Shown in pieces: positions 34,810 through 43,795 of a DNA stretch of 51,958 nt. The first letter of the stretch is position 1. Every line of letters begins with the position of its first letter. Source of the DNA: Fibrobacterota bacterium (GTDB taxonomy: Bacteria; Fibrobacterota; Chitinivibrionia; Chitinivibrionales; Chitinispirillaceae); contig JAEZKP010000105.1 of NCBI GenBank assembly GCA_023436145.1, positions 1 to 51,958 of the forward strand, in the 5' to 3' direction. The notes beneath the pieces are model-generated. The model ran no database searches, was not told where the DNA came from, and saw only the letters and a program-made list of their open reading frames with translations. Both the position numbers and the translations under genes were made by a program.

Positions 34810-36779
34810 GTATTTTTCTCCTCCGAAATTTCCCGTAAAATATTAAAACCTTTCAGTGGATCACGAATAAGAACTGAGAGAATAGCTCTTTTTGCCAACT
34901 CAGGTCTGTTTAGGTTCATGTAAACAGATGCTGCCAGGCTCTGGGCCCGGACATTTCCAGGATCTGCTGAAATTACCTTCTCTAATATAGTCAATGCACT
35001 GTCTGTTTCACCCTTAAGTAATTTAATCCTGGATAGTAATAGCCTGCATTCATCCGAATTTTCTGCAGAAAGAACCTTTTCGGCAGATAAAAGATTCCCT
35101 GTATTAATGAGCAGATTGCCCAGATGAAAAACCGATTCCTCAACCAGATGCTTACGGCCATTATACCTTTCTATCAATCCACGATAAATGGTATCGACAT
35201 TTTCGGGATTACTCAAGCGTATATTCTGACATTTGGATAGAGAATCTGTAATGAAAAGTGCTTCTGAACCATCTGCTATCACCAGATTCCAATCTGGACT
35301 ATCATAAAGATACCTGGTTAAATTCAGATAAAGATCAGTGCCACATAGTGGTACTATCACTTTAGTGATACCATATTTTCTACATAGTGAAGGGAAAAAT
35401 GAATCCGGATGTTTCAGGATAGAAAGATATTCTGCAAAAAAAGCACGGCTGCGAAGCGTCAGTCGTGTATCAGTGAAAACTTTTTTTTCTGGATACAATT
35501 GCCATATCAGATAACCTCCATGACGGTCGGCGTTAAACAGATTACCTGGAATCTCAGATCTCTTCAGATATTCTGTACTATTGACAGGGAAGTTGAATGG
35601 GGCAATCGTATAAAGGTTTTTTTTGAGAAATTGGTAATGTGCTGAAATAGAAACTGCCACACAGATGCAAAGCAATACAGATATACACAGCTTTATGGAT
35701 TTGGAATATTTGGGTATACGAAATGAAAGATATTTCATATTCCAGCAATAATGAGGAATAAAAGCCAGAACAAGGAGGATAAGATTCCGTTGGGCCATGT
35801 ATCCCAAAGCGCAGAACATAAGCGAAGAAAAGATAAATGTAAATCGGAGGTGGCGTATGGAGTATATGGTAGTTAATGAAAGCAAAAAGATCATTCCGGT
35901 TAAAAAATAGAAATAATAGGTGTAATCGGTTTCAGCCATGGTGAGAATTGACATGTTCTCGGTAACGCTTGTGGAATAAATGTTGTCTGATGCTGGGATG
36001 ATGTTTTTCAAGAGCTGCAACGTAAAGAGTACCGCATCCTGTGCGTAAGGATTAACCAGAACACTTAACAGTAATACAGGGAAGAATAGTGACAGGAAAA
36101 TCAGATCAGGTTTTGAAAGACGAGGATTGTATCTGAACTGATCTGGAAACCTGGTAAATAGAAAATTGTTGATGAATTCACCGGCAAAATAGGCTAAATA
36201 TATAAAAATGCCTGTCATGAAGAGGCCCTGAGAGTTCGCCCAGGCAATTTGAACCGGTATCAAAAGCATCAGATACCGTTTTCGGTGAGACTTAAGATAA
36301 TTTTCCAAAAGATAAAAATAGAGGGCTATGAAAAAAATCGTGAATATGACTGGGCGCATGGTTACCAGATATCTGAATGCAAAAGCAAAAAGCATGATGG
36401 GCAAAATAGTCAACAGGATTGATCTGTTAACAGATACGGATCTGTACAGGATAGAGATGCTAACTGCAAAAAGGGCAGCTTTAAATACAAGCAATAAACT
36501 CAGCCCACCCGTGTGCTCTATCAGAGAGGATATTACCTGAAAAAGCCAGTGTACATCATACCATCTCTGGCCTGCATCGGTATAAGAAAAGGGGTCCTGA
36601 AATAACAGATGCTGTTCTTTTAAGATCTCTTTTCCTGAGGCCAGATGCCAGAAAATATCAAAGTCTGAAATAGGATATAATACAAAGAAACCGCATATCG
36701 CTCCGGTAATCACGGTCAAAAGGTTTTCTTTTGTCATCAGGTTCAGGAATTTGACGCCGCTGGTATTCATCAATTTCAT
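34806..36779 (-). CDS. polytopic GT-C-like membrane protein with C-terminal TPR
   Basis: Twelve or so hydrophobic helices cover residues ~1-410. The first periplasmic loop contains DFDIFWHLASGKEI ... DPFSYTDAGQRWYDVHWLFQ, resembling the acidic first-loop motifs of GT-C glycosyltransferases that use lipid-linked sugars. A soluble region (~410-530, GGYLIWQLYPEKKVFTDTRLTL) is followed by TPR-like helices (SALTILEKVISADPGNVRAQSLAASVYMNLNRPELAKRAIL). Its ATG directly abuts the preceding stop (TGAATG). Probably transfers or handles a sugar, or docks the acylation proteins, at the periplasmic face; the enzymatic role is inferred. Confidence 0.75.
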   Translation of the reverse strand: MKLMNTSGVKFLNLMTKENLLTVITGAICGFFVLYPISDFDIFWHLASGKEILKEQHLLFQDPFSYTDAGQRWYDVHWLFQVISSLIEHTGGLSLLLVFKAALFAVSISILYRSVSVNRSILLTILPIMLFAFAFRYLVTMRPVIFTIFFIALYFYLLENYLKSHRKRYLMLLIPVQIAWANSQGLFMTGIFIYLAYFAGEFINNFLFTRFPDQFRYNPRLSKPDLIFLSLFFPVLLLSVLVNPYAQDAVLFTLQLLKNIIPASDNIYSTSVTENMSILTMAETDYTYYFYFLTGMIFLLSLTTIYSIRHLRFTFIFSSLMFCALGYMAQRNLILLVLAFIPHYCWNMKYLSFRIPKYSKSIKLCISVLLCICVAVSISAHYQFLKKNLYTIAPFNFPVNSTEYLKRSEIPGNLFNADRHGGYLIWQLYPEKKVFTDTRLTLRSRAFFAEYLSILKHPDSFFPSLCRKYGITKVIVPLCGTDLYLNLTRYLYDSPDWNLVIADGSEALFITDSLSKCQNIRLSNPENVDTIYRGLIERYNGRKHLVEESVFHLGNLLINTGNLLSAEKVLSAENSDECRLLLSRIKLLKGETDSALTILEKVISADPGNVRAQSLAASVYMNLNRPELAKRAILSVLIRDPLKGFNILREISEEKNT

Positions 36780-38765
36780 TCAGGGAAACTGTTCCCAGTT
36801 CTGTGAATAATTATAAAGATCTCTTGCTACCATCATATAGATCACCAGTTTTTTATTACCCAGTTCATTTTTACGTGCTGTCATGGCTTTTTTGCGCACA
36901 AGCGGACCACCGCCCCAGCTGGTGATAATATCGACAGGTATACCGGTATTAGCAGCAATATGAGCCCCGACACCAGCACTCTTGCAATCAATAGATTCAT
37001 AGACACCGGTGAAACTGTCCCCGATCAGCATAACCGGAGCACCGCTGTTGAGACTCTTATATAATGTGCCATCAGGATTTGTTACCTGTATAGCTTTCAG
37101 CTCTTTTGGCTGATATTGAATCTGTCGTGAATCCGGTAAACGGTCGACCAGGTCACCAGCTTTTAGGAAAGAGGTATCTCTTGTATTATAATTCACTTTC
37201 TCATTGTAATCTTTATACCAAGAATATTGTTTGATTCTATTGGCAATAAGGTTTGCCGCTATCTGAAGGCCTCTGTATGACCAGTGGGTATCCTGTTTCT
37301 GATATACTTCTTCTGTGAAGGATGTATCCTCTGATTTTGCTTTTAGAAAATGAGGTAATAAATCTATAACCTCAATGCCTGTATTCTGAATATCCTGAAG
37401 AAATTTCCGGCCGAACGGGTTGATGATTTGATTTTGCGGGATACTTATGCTTTCTGGAAGTAACTTGTCAAAATAAACATCCTCTTTGTTTGGTACTGCT
37501 ATAAACAGCAGGTTGATATTAAGGCTGTCCAGAAATCTTTTGAAACTTAAAAGGTGGGGGAGGGGATTCTTTTCAGGTGCCTGGGCAGCAATATCACCTC
37601 CGAGATGATAATGCAAAGAATTGACAAAAAAAAGCCAGCCGTCTTCTCCTTCTATACACATCTGATTTTCCGGAAGATTATTTAAAATTTCTCTGAACCT
37701 GCTTTTTACCGGAGAACAGATACTGTCCCATGACTCATAGCTGCCAGGTTCCCCGAGTTCTTCTATAAAACGCTTCTGGTTAATTAAGAAATTATTGGAC
37801 ACGGAAGTATCTGCGGAAGTCTTTACCTGGAAAAGGTCTTTACCTGGAAGAGGTGGTTTTCCAGTCTGAGTTTTTTCTCCTGCAATAAATACGTTATAAA
37901 TGGGTTTTTCGGGGGAAAAAGGTTTACCTTCGATAACAGCCAGCGGATTCTCGATTTTCAAGCCTCTCAGTTCTTTTCTAACAGATCGTGGAGTTGTCTT
38001 TAAAGGCCATCCTTTGTCTTCAGACAGGTCCAGAATATCAGTGTTTCTGGTAGGATACCAGAAGGAAGCAAGATCGGTTACCCAATCAATCATTTCCTGG
38101 TGAGAGAGAATTCTCTTGCAGTATTCCTGGTTTATCCAGTTTGTGATTATTGGAAGAGAATCACTATTAAGAGAGTCAGGGTTTAGTTTACCGTAAATTT
38201 CTAGGAAACCATCATTGTCTTCATCGCTGATGTTTTTAAGAAAATTAACCCATGGGCTGAAATCGATTTTTACCCAGAATTCAGTTGAATCGCCGGATTC
38301 ATGCAGATATAAAGTGGATATTTGCTGGTAAGGAAGAAAAATTTCCGGATCATCCCATTTAAAAGATGCAACTTTAGAAGATAGTTTCTGAAGGTCATCC
38401 TCTTTAACCACTGTCCACAATTTCCTTACCAGTGGTTTCCAGGCCAGAGGAGATTTCTGTTCTTCTTTTGAAAGTGGCGTTTCATGTATGCTGTTTTTTA
38501 TTTCCAGAATTGCGTTTCCAAAAGAAAGTGTGTCAAGAATCACATCAGATGGCTTTTGCTTCAATTTAACATTATTGACACGGTCAACGAGGACCGGGTT
38601 TTTATCGTAGGCTGAAAAATCCAGGTTGGCCAGTGTTGGTGTATCTACCTTGCGAACCATGACATTGGAATTAAGACAGTCAAATTTCGGGACCAGTTCG
38701 ATATATGGAGCTGATACAAGAATGGATGAAAAAAGAAAAATGTAAAGAGGAAATAATTTATTCAT
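36780..38765 (-). CDS. AlgX/AlgJ-like SGNH acyltransferase with long N-terminal region
   Basis: Signal peptide (~1-18), ~370 residues of unassigned sequence, then an AlgX/AlgJ-type SGNH domain: GEDGWLFFVNSLHYHLGG, LNINLLFIAVPNKEDVY, QDTHWSYRG with D492 and H494, and LIGDSFTGVY with S584. These give the expected Ser-His-Asp triad of polysaccharide O-acetyltransferases acting in the periplasm. AlgX is ~475 residues, so the N-terminal extension is large and unusual; a segment IFLPYQQISTLYLH ... SDEDNDGFLEIYGKLN may hold an EF-hand-like calcium loop. AGGA lies upstream of the ATG. Works downstream of the MBOAT protein. Confidence 0.85.
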   Translation of the reverse strand: MNKLFPLYIFLFSSILVSAPYIELVPKFDCLNSNVMVRKVDTPTLANLDFSAYDKNPVLVDRVNNVKLKQKPSDVILDTLSFGNAILEIKNSIHETPLSKEEQKSPLAWKPLVRKLWTVVKEDDLQKLSSKVASFKWDDPEIFLPYQQISTLYLHESGDSTEFWVKIDFSPWVNFLKNISDEDNDGFLEIYGKLNPDSLNSDSLPIITNWINQEYCKRILSHQEMIDWVTDLASFWYPTRNTDILDLSEDKGWPLKTTPRSVRKELRGLKIENPLAVIEGKPFSPEKPIYNVFIAGEKTQTGKPPLPGKDLFQVKTSADTSVSNNFLINQKRFIEELGEPGSYESWDSICSPVKSRFREILNNLPENQMCIEGEDGWLFFVNSLHYHLGGDIAAQAPEKNPLPHLLSFKRFLDSLNINLLFIAVPNKEDVYFDKLLPESISIPQNQIINPFGRKFLQDIQNTGIEVIDLLPHFLKAKSEDTSFTEEVYQKQDTHWSYRGLQIAANLIANRIKQYSWYKDYNEKVNYNTRDTSFLKAGDLVDRLPDSRQIQYQPKELKAIQVTNPDGTLYKSLNSGAPVMLIGDSFTGVYESIDCKSAGVGAHIAANTGIPVDIITSWGGGPLVRKKAMTARKNELGNKKLVIYMMVARDLYNYSQNWEQFP

Positions 38766-38811
38766 AAAGAATCCTGTTTGCTTTATCCTGTATGGTTCTG
38801 CTGATTCATTG

Positions 38812-40443
38812 CTACTTTCCAGGAATATTGATATTTACCATCTTCCAACCTTCTGCACCGAAGCGCAAATCACGTTCAACAAACTCCCAGATCACAAGTT
38901 TCTTTCCTTTTAGCAATGAAGCTTTTTTGGAAAGTGTCTGACGAACGATGGTAGATGCGCCGCCATCATTTACAATTGATGCTAACGGCTCTGAAAGCTC
39001 GAATGCCAGATGAGAAATCCATCCTGCACTTCGGGGCTCATCGGTTTGATATATCCTGGAAAAACTATCACCCAAAATGAGAATACGCGATTTTCTGTAC
39101 TCATCTCTGTATAAATTTCTGGAGATGATTTCACCTGAATCATTTCTGGTTATGGAAAAAACCTGATAACATCTGGTTTTCTCCAAAGGAAGCTTTAATT
39201 GCAATTTCCCGATTTTAATATCGGACAATCTGGTCATTACCCCAATATCTCCATTTCGAAAAACCTCAACTGTATCGATTGAATACTCGGTTTTTGGAAA
39301 GTCATGGTGGAACCAGGGCATTTGTTTAATTACAGAAGAAACCGTCGTAGCTGCCAGCCTGGAGCCACGGGCCTTCCAATGAGTGTCTGTACGAAGGTAA
39401 AGAGAATCTCCAACAAGCGAATCCCGCAGCCTTTCCTGCAAAAATGGGGTAAAAAGGTCCACTGTCATTACACCTTTTTCTCTGAGCAGGTTAAGAATAT
39501 GCTGGGAGTGGGAAATGGTTTCCATGGCATAGGCACTCAAAGCCGGATTTATAAGATCCGGATATATACTGGGTTTCCCGGGAACAATCATCACCAGAAG
39601 CTCTATACTCATTTCTGATAATTGATCTTTAAAATTGAGTATAACATTTAATGGGTCATCCAGTACCGGTTTACTATTATAATCAACCACTTTTGAACGG
39701 GGATCGGTTACTGATGGCTTATGCAGATACTCTACATCGGGTTTGTAAAACATCCATCCGTTTTTTCCCATAATCGCCTTATCGCCCGGATTTTGCAGTA
39801 ATGTGTAATTTACGAATTGAACAACAGGCCGTATCGAATTGGCAAATATTGAACTGTTTTCAATTTCTTTTTCATACTTTCTCAGATAATTGTGGTTAAA
39901 CATGGTGTATCTGAAAAACTGGTATATTATTTCTCTTATGTTACCTCTTTTTTTGATGTTGTTTGAAATGGTTTCGATTCGGGCGTCAATTGCTGATAAC
40001 TGCTTTTTTATGGAGGATGGATCAGAAAGAGATCCCAGTACTGATATTTCTCCAGCTAAGGAATCAATAGCAACAGTTAATGCATTGGTGGAGTCATCGA
40101 TATATCTGTTAATCGAGATTGATCGGTTTTTCATGGCTTCAGCAATTGTTGTCGCTTCTTCCAGATGCATCAGCAGTGCTTCAGATTCTGAGATGTCTGA
40201 AGTATCATGTGTCAGAATCGAATCAGCAGACAGGAGTTCATTTTCCAGTTCTTTTAACATATTAGAAGCGTTATGAGCCATTTTGACTGGTGTAATGAAT
40301 GTGTCCTCAAGAATATTAAAAAATTGAATCCCCCTTTCCTCTCTTAACTCGGAGATACCCTGTATGACAGGAACCGATGCAATGATCAATATGAAAAACC
40401 AGGAGAAAAATTTAGCTGTATTGATCCTCATTACAGGTCCCAT
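38812..40443 (-). CDS. AlgJ-like SGNH acyltransferase, membrane-anchored with coiled coil
   Basis: An N-terminal transmembrane anchor (FFSWFFILIIASVPVIQG) is followed by ~150 residues of helical coiled-coil sequence (MLKELENELLSADSIL ... SIKKQLSAIDARIETISNNIKK), then the SGNH domain: GKNGWMFYKPDVEYLH, SIELLVMIVPGKPSIYP, TDTHWKARG with D353 and H355, and ILGDSFSRIY with S460. It differs strongly from its neighbour, so this is a diverged pair rather than a recent duplication. Start and previous stop overlap by one base (TAATG); a second Met four codons on is possible. Confidence 0.87.
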   Translation of the reverse strand: MGPVMRINTAKFFSWFFILIIASVPVIQGISELREERGIQFFNILEDTFITPVKMAHNASNMLKELENELLSADSILTHDTSDISESEALLMHLEEATTIAEAMKNRSISINRYIDDSTNALTVAIDSLAGEISVLGSLSDPSSIKKQLSAIDARIETISNNIKKRGNIREIIYQFFRYTMFNHNYLRKYEKEIENSSIFANSIRPVVQFVNYTLLQNPGDKAIMGKNGWMFYKPDVEYLHKPSVTDPRSKVVDYNSKPVLDDPLNVILNFKDQLSEMSIELLVMIVPGKPSIYPDLINPALSAYAMETISHSQHILNLLREKGVMTVDLFTPFLQERLRDSLVGDSLYLRTDTHWKARGSRLAATTVSSVIKQMPWFHHDFPKTEYSIDTVEVFRNGDIGVMTRLSDIKIGKLQLKLPLEKTRCYQVFSITRNDSGEIISRNLYRDEYRKSRILILGDSFSRIYQTDEPRSAGWISHLAFELSEPLASIVNDGGASTIVRQTLSKKASLLKGKKLVIWEFVERDLRFGAEGWKMVNINIPGK

Positions 40444-41867
40444 TAAAATTGAAAGTAAAGAAATGGATTGAAGGTCTGTGTAAACATGACTGCAATTGCT
40501 ACTATAAATGCGATACCGGTAAGTGCATATTTATAACCGCAAAGATTTTTAACCCATTCATAAGCCTGAACCGGTTGCCAGACCACAACTGCACAAAGAA
40601 GCATGGAAAAGAGATGTGGAAGACTCATGATCTGGGCCTGGAGTATCATTGATGCGGTATTCTGATTTGAAAAACCCAGCATGACTTTCCAATATGCTAC
40701 AGCCTGACTGATATCCGGTGCACGGAAAAGCACCCATCCGAAAAGAATGATAACATTGGTTATTATCACCTTGGGCAGCTGTGGCAGATTACCATAGATA
40801 CTCTTTTTGCCCATGATTCGTTCGGTAATCAGGAAAAAGGCCTGGAATAATCCCCAGGCTATAAAAGTCAGGTTTGCTCCATGCCATAATCCGCTCAGAA
40901 AAAAAGCGATTAACAGATTAATATATGTTCTGACTTTCCCCTTACGGTTTCCTCCCAGAGGAATATAAAGATAATCCATTATCCAGGTGGAAAGTGACAT
41001 GTGCCATCGCCGCCAGAAATCGGTAATGCTGATAGAATGGTAAGGAGCGTTGAAGTTTTTGACAAACTCGAATCCGAACATTCTTCCCAGACCTACTGCC
41101 ATATCCGAATATCCGCAAAAGTCAAAATAGATCTGAAAATGATATGCCAGCACTCCCCACCAGGCTGTAATCTGGGTAGGAGAATCTGCCCCAAATACTG
41201 CATCAGCGATGATTCCGGCTGGATTTGCCAAAAGTATCTTTTTGGATAATCCGGTTATGAAAATCGCTGCTCCGGATGCAAATTTATCATAGGTGTGTTT
41301 ACGGTCTGATAACTGGTCAGCAACATCGATATATCGTACTATAGGGCCGGCAATAAGTTGGGGAAATAGTGCTACAAAGCAGGAAAAGGTGGAAAAATTT
41401 TTAGCTGGCGCTACTGTTCCCCGCCAGACATCTATGGTGTAACTCATTGTCTGAAAAGTATAAAAAGAGATTCCAATGGGTAAAGTGACGTTCATAATGT
41501 AAAAGGTACCGGGACCTCCACCGAATAATTCTATGATGGAGTTTAAACCACCCATAAAAAACATGTAATATTTAAAGAAACCCAGCATGGACAAGTTACC
41601 GATGCAGGAGAGCCATAGCCCCAGATTTTTCTGTCTCTGAGTCGCTCCGGTACGAGAGATAAGTTTACCAGCTCCAAAATCCAGAATTGTAGAAACCCAC
41701 ATCAGGATTACAAACCAGGGCTCAGTCCATCCGTAAAAAACATAACTGGCCAGGGTCAGAAACGAATTTCTTAGGTAAATTCCTTTCCATGAGAAAGGAA
41801 GAAGGTAATAGAAAAGCAATACCAGAGGAAGGAAATAGAAAATGAAAATATGAGATGAAAATACCAT
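40443..41867 (-). CDS. MBOAT-family membrane O-acyltransferase (AlgI-like)
   Basis: About ten to twelve transmembrane helices with the MBOAT/AlgI signatures FVALFPQLIAGPIVRY, FDFCGYSDMAVGLGRMFGF, NFNAPYHSISITDFWRRWHMSLSTW and the catalytic histidine H329 in SGLWHGANLTFIAWG. AlgI-type proteins move an acyl group (acetyl from acetyl-CoA in alginate systems) across the inner membrane to periplasmic SGNH partners, and two such partners follow directly. Length (474 residues) is normal for the family. The target glycan is not revealed by the neighbours, and no alginate or cellulose synthase lies in the window. Confidence 0.93.
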   Translation of the reverse strand: MVFSSHIFIFYFLPLVLLFYYLLPFSWKGIYLRNSFLTLASYVFYGWTEPWFVILMWVSTILDFGAGKLISRTGATQRQKNLGLWLSCIGNLSMLGFFKYYMFFMGGLNSIIELFGGGPGTFYIMNVTLPIGISFYTFQTMSYTIDVWRGTVAPAKNFSTFSCFVALFPQLIAGPIVRYIDVADQLSDRKHTYDKFASGAAIFITGLSKKILLANPAGIIADAVFGADSPTQITAWWGVLAYHFQIYFDFCGYSDMAVGLGRMFGFEFVKNFNAPYHSISITDFWRRWHMSLSTWIMDYLYIPLGGNRKGKVRTYINLLIAFFLSGLWHGANLTFIAWGLFQAFFLITERIMGKKSIYGNLPQLPKVIITNVIILFGWVLFRAPDISQAVAYWKVMLGFSNQNTASMILQAQIMSLPHLFSMLLCAVVVWQPVQAYEWVKNLCGYKYALTGIAFIVAIAVMFTQTFNPFLYFQF

Positions 41868-41889
41868 TAATAGCCCTGCTAAAAACCGA

Positions 41890-42393
41890 CTACTTTAATT
41901 CATCGGCAATTAATGCAAAATATCTGGGTTGTTCAATTTCTATGTAATTATCCTCCACGGCATCTTTCCACACTTTCTCGATGGGGGATAGAAGTGTTAA
42001 CTGGTGTTTGGAACCTGCTGTAAATTTCTCAATATTACCGTTAACCAGAGAATCCAATTTTCCATTCACCTGTCTGCGGGGTATAAGCGGGTTGTAATGT
42101 CCCACATAGATCTCTTTTTCGGAACAAGAACCCTTTTTTACTGTTAATACACGATATTTCATAATGTAAACATAGTTGTAAAGATCATTGGGAGGCATGG
42201 TCCCCGGAATTTCAATCAAACGAGCAGTCAGAACCAGTGTGTCACCCTCTTTTGCGGTGTCATTGGCTATACTGGTTTGTTTGCTGGCTGATGAAACCAC
42301 ATCGGTTTTCTTTGGAGTTACGTTGTCTTTGGAAAAAACACTGAAAACCAGTGACATAATAATAAGGGCTATCATCAGATTATTAGTAGACAT
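41890..42393 (-). CDS. small secreted protein of the acylation operon
   Basis: Signal peptide (MSTNNLMIALIIMSLVFSVFS) followed by a Lys/Ser/Thr-rich linker and a compact beta-rich domain (DTLVLTARLIEIPGTMPPNDLYNYVYIMKYRVLTVKKG ... EIYVGHYNPLIPRRQ). Two cysteine-poor strands, with a GHYNP motif, resemble an OB-like fold, but I do not recognise a family. AGAGGAG is upstream of the ATG, and it lies 21-22 nt from each neighbour, so it is an integral operon member, probably a periplasmic accessory of the MBOAT/SGNH enzymes. Confidence 0.75.
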   Translation of the reverse strand: MSTNNLMIALIIMSLVFSVFSKDNVTPKKTDVVSSASKQTSIANDTAKEGDTLVLTARLIEIPGTMPPNDLYNYVYIMKYRVLTVKKGSCSEKEIYVGHYNPLIPRRQVNGKLDSLVNGNIEKFTAGSKHQLTLLSPIEKVWKDAVEDNYIEIEQPRYFALIADELK

Positions 42394-42414
42394 ATTATAC
42401 TCCTCTGGAGAGTT

Positions 42415-43335
42415 TTATTTTCCTTTCCTTGGAAAGCATTTCCTTAGCTGATCAACCAGATCATGAGGTGCATATCCAAGATCATTTATGGTGTCGGATG
42501 GATCAAGATCTGCATCCTGAACTACTCCGGCGATCATATTCCATTTTAAAATAGGATTTTTCATATACTTTTTCATAAGACGGGCGGCAATAATGCAAAT
42601 CCATTCTGGAATAATCAAAATGGGTTTGTTTTCATATCCAGACAGCAGAAGGCATAATCTGGCAAAATCGATCATAGAAATTGCATTTTTTCCGCTGAAA
42701 TTGTAGATTTTGCCGGTTCCATCGGGAATTGCCGCCAATTTTACGAATGCATCAATCAGATCATCTACATAAACAGGTCGTTTTAGCGCCTGGCCAGCCC
42801 CGATAAACGGAATTATGGGAAATTTTAAAAGATAGTCCAGAAACATATTGAATTCCAGACCGCCATCTTCACTATAAACCAGCGTAGGCCTGACAATTGT
42901 CCATGGAACTCCTGATTCTTTTACCAGTCGTTCAGCTACTCTCTTGGAAATAGAGTATGGCGTGGTCCTGGGGTACACCACAGAAGCCGAAGAAACATGG
43001 ATGAAATGCTTTACGTTATTCTGCTTTGCAGCCTGCAAGATGTTCTGGGTTCCCATGATATTAACTCTGTCAAACACTGAATCATCATCGGAAAGTAAAA
43101 CAGCTGCCAGATGCAGGACTGTATCTATTCCAGTGCAAACGTCAGTTAAACTGCTTTTATCGGAAATGTCTCCATAGAAGAATTCTACACCTGTATTATC
43201 CAGGTGACTTTTTAATGGATCTTCCGGAAGAGCGAGTACTCTGACCTTATATCCTGAATCTATGAGGCGCCTGACTAAAGCCGAGCCGATATTTCCGGTT
43301 CCACCCGTGACAAGGATAGCTCTTGAAGTTGCCAT
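42415..43335 (-). CDS. NAD-dependent epimerase/dehydratase (extended SDR)
   Basis: Rossmann motif ILVTGGTGNIGSALVRRL, then GDISD, VLHLAA, and the catalytic YSISK with the upstream serine in HVSSASV. Extended SDRs of this kind act on nucleotide sugars or on sterol/isoprenoid-like substrates; the C-terminal part (IPEWICIIAARLMKKYMKNPIL) is hydrophobic, as in the 3beta-HSD/NDUFA9-like branch rather than UDP-sugar epimerases. The substrate is therefore uncertain. Lies 17 nt after the lipoprotein gene and 21 nt before the next, within the operon. Cytoplasmic. Confidence 0.85.
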   Translation of the reverse strand: MATSRAILVTGGTGNIGSALVRRLIDSGYKVRVLALPEDPLKSHLDNTGVEFFYGDISDKSSLTDVCTGIDTVLHLAAVLLSDDDSVFDRVNIMGTQNILQAAKQNNVKHFIHVSSASVVYPRTTPYSISKRVAERLVKESGVPWTIVRPTLVYSEDGGLEFNMFLDYLLKFPIIPFIGAGQALKRPVYVDDLIDAFVKLAAIPDGTGKIYNFSGKNAISMIDFARLCLLLSGYENKPILIIPEWICIIAARLMKKYMKNPILKWNMIAGVVQDADLDPSDTINDLGYAPHDLVDQLRKCFPRKGK

Positions 43336-43352
43336 AATTAGTTCCAGAATGT

Positions 43353-43781
43353 CTATTTTTTTACTTTGAGCTGAACTATTTCCGAAGTTTCACCATCATA
43401 ATCACTTATCATTAATAAAAGTGTTGTATCTTTAACAATAATCTGGGAATTATCATTCATTTTACCAATTTCCCAGTTTACATTCATACATTCAATCTCA
43501 TGATCATCCGGAACCAGCATTGTTGAAAGTATGTCATAGAATTTGAGTCCATTATTGACAGAAACAGATAAATTCACTTTAGATATTCTTCTTGAATTGA
43601 TTTTCCATTGTATATTGATAATTTCACCGGCGGTGAATTGATCATTGGGCGAAGGATAAATAATCTCCAATTCACTTGTCGGGTCTGAAAAAGGACCACA
43701 TTCCTGTTGAGGATTAGTATTTTTATCACAGAATATCAAAAAAAAAGAAAAAAAGACGGTAAGAATGATCAGTTGTTTCAT
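43353..43781 (-). CDS. putative lipoprotein with Kre9/KNR4-like Ig domain
   Basis: Signal MKQLIILTVFFSFFLIFC with Cys18 as a possible lipid site (lipobox imperfect). The mature domain (LEIIYPSPNDQFTAGEIINIQWKIN ... KVNLSVSVNNGLKFYDIL) matches the Kre9/Knh1 N-terminal-like, Ser/Thr-rich GPI-protein Ig fold, found in bacterial cell-surface proteins. AAAGGA lies before this ATG. It follows the barrel gene by 14 nt and precedes the epimerase by 17 nt. Function unknown, probably an envelope accessory. Confidence 0.7.
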   Translation of the reverse strand: MKQLIILTVFFSFFLIFCDKNTNPQQECGPFSDPTSELEIIYPSPNDQFTAGEIINIQWKINSRRISKVNLSVSVNNGLKFYDILSTMLVPDDHEIECMNVNWEIGKMNDNSQIIVKDTTLLLMISDYDGETSEIVQLKVKK

Positions 43782-43795
43782 GGAGAAGTCCTTTA

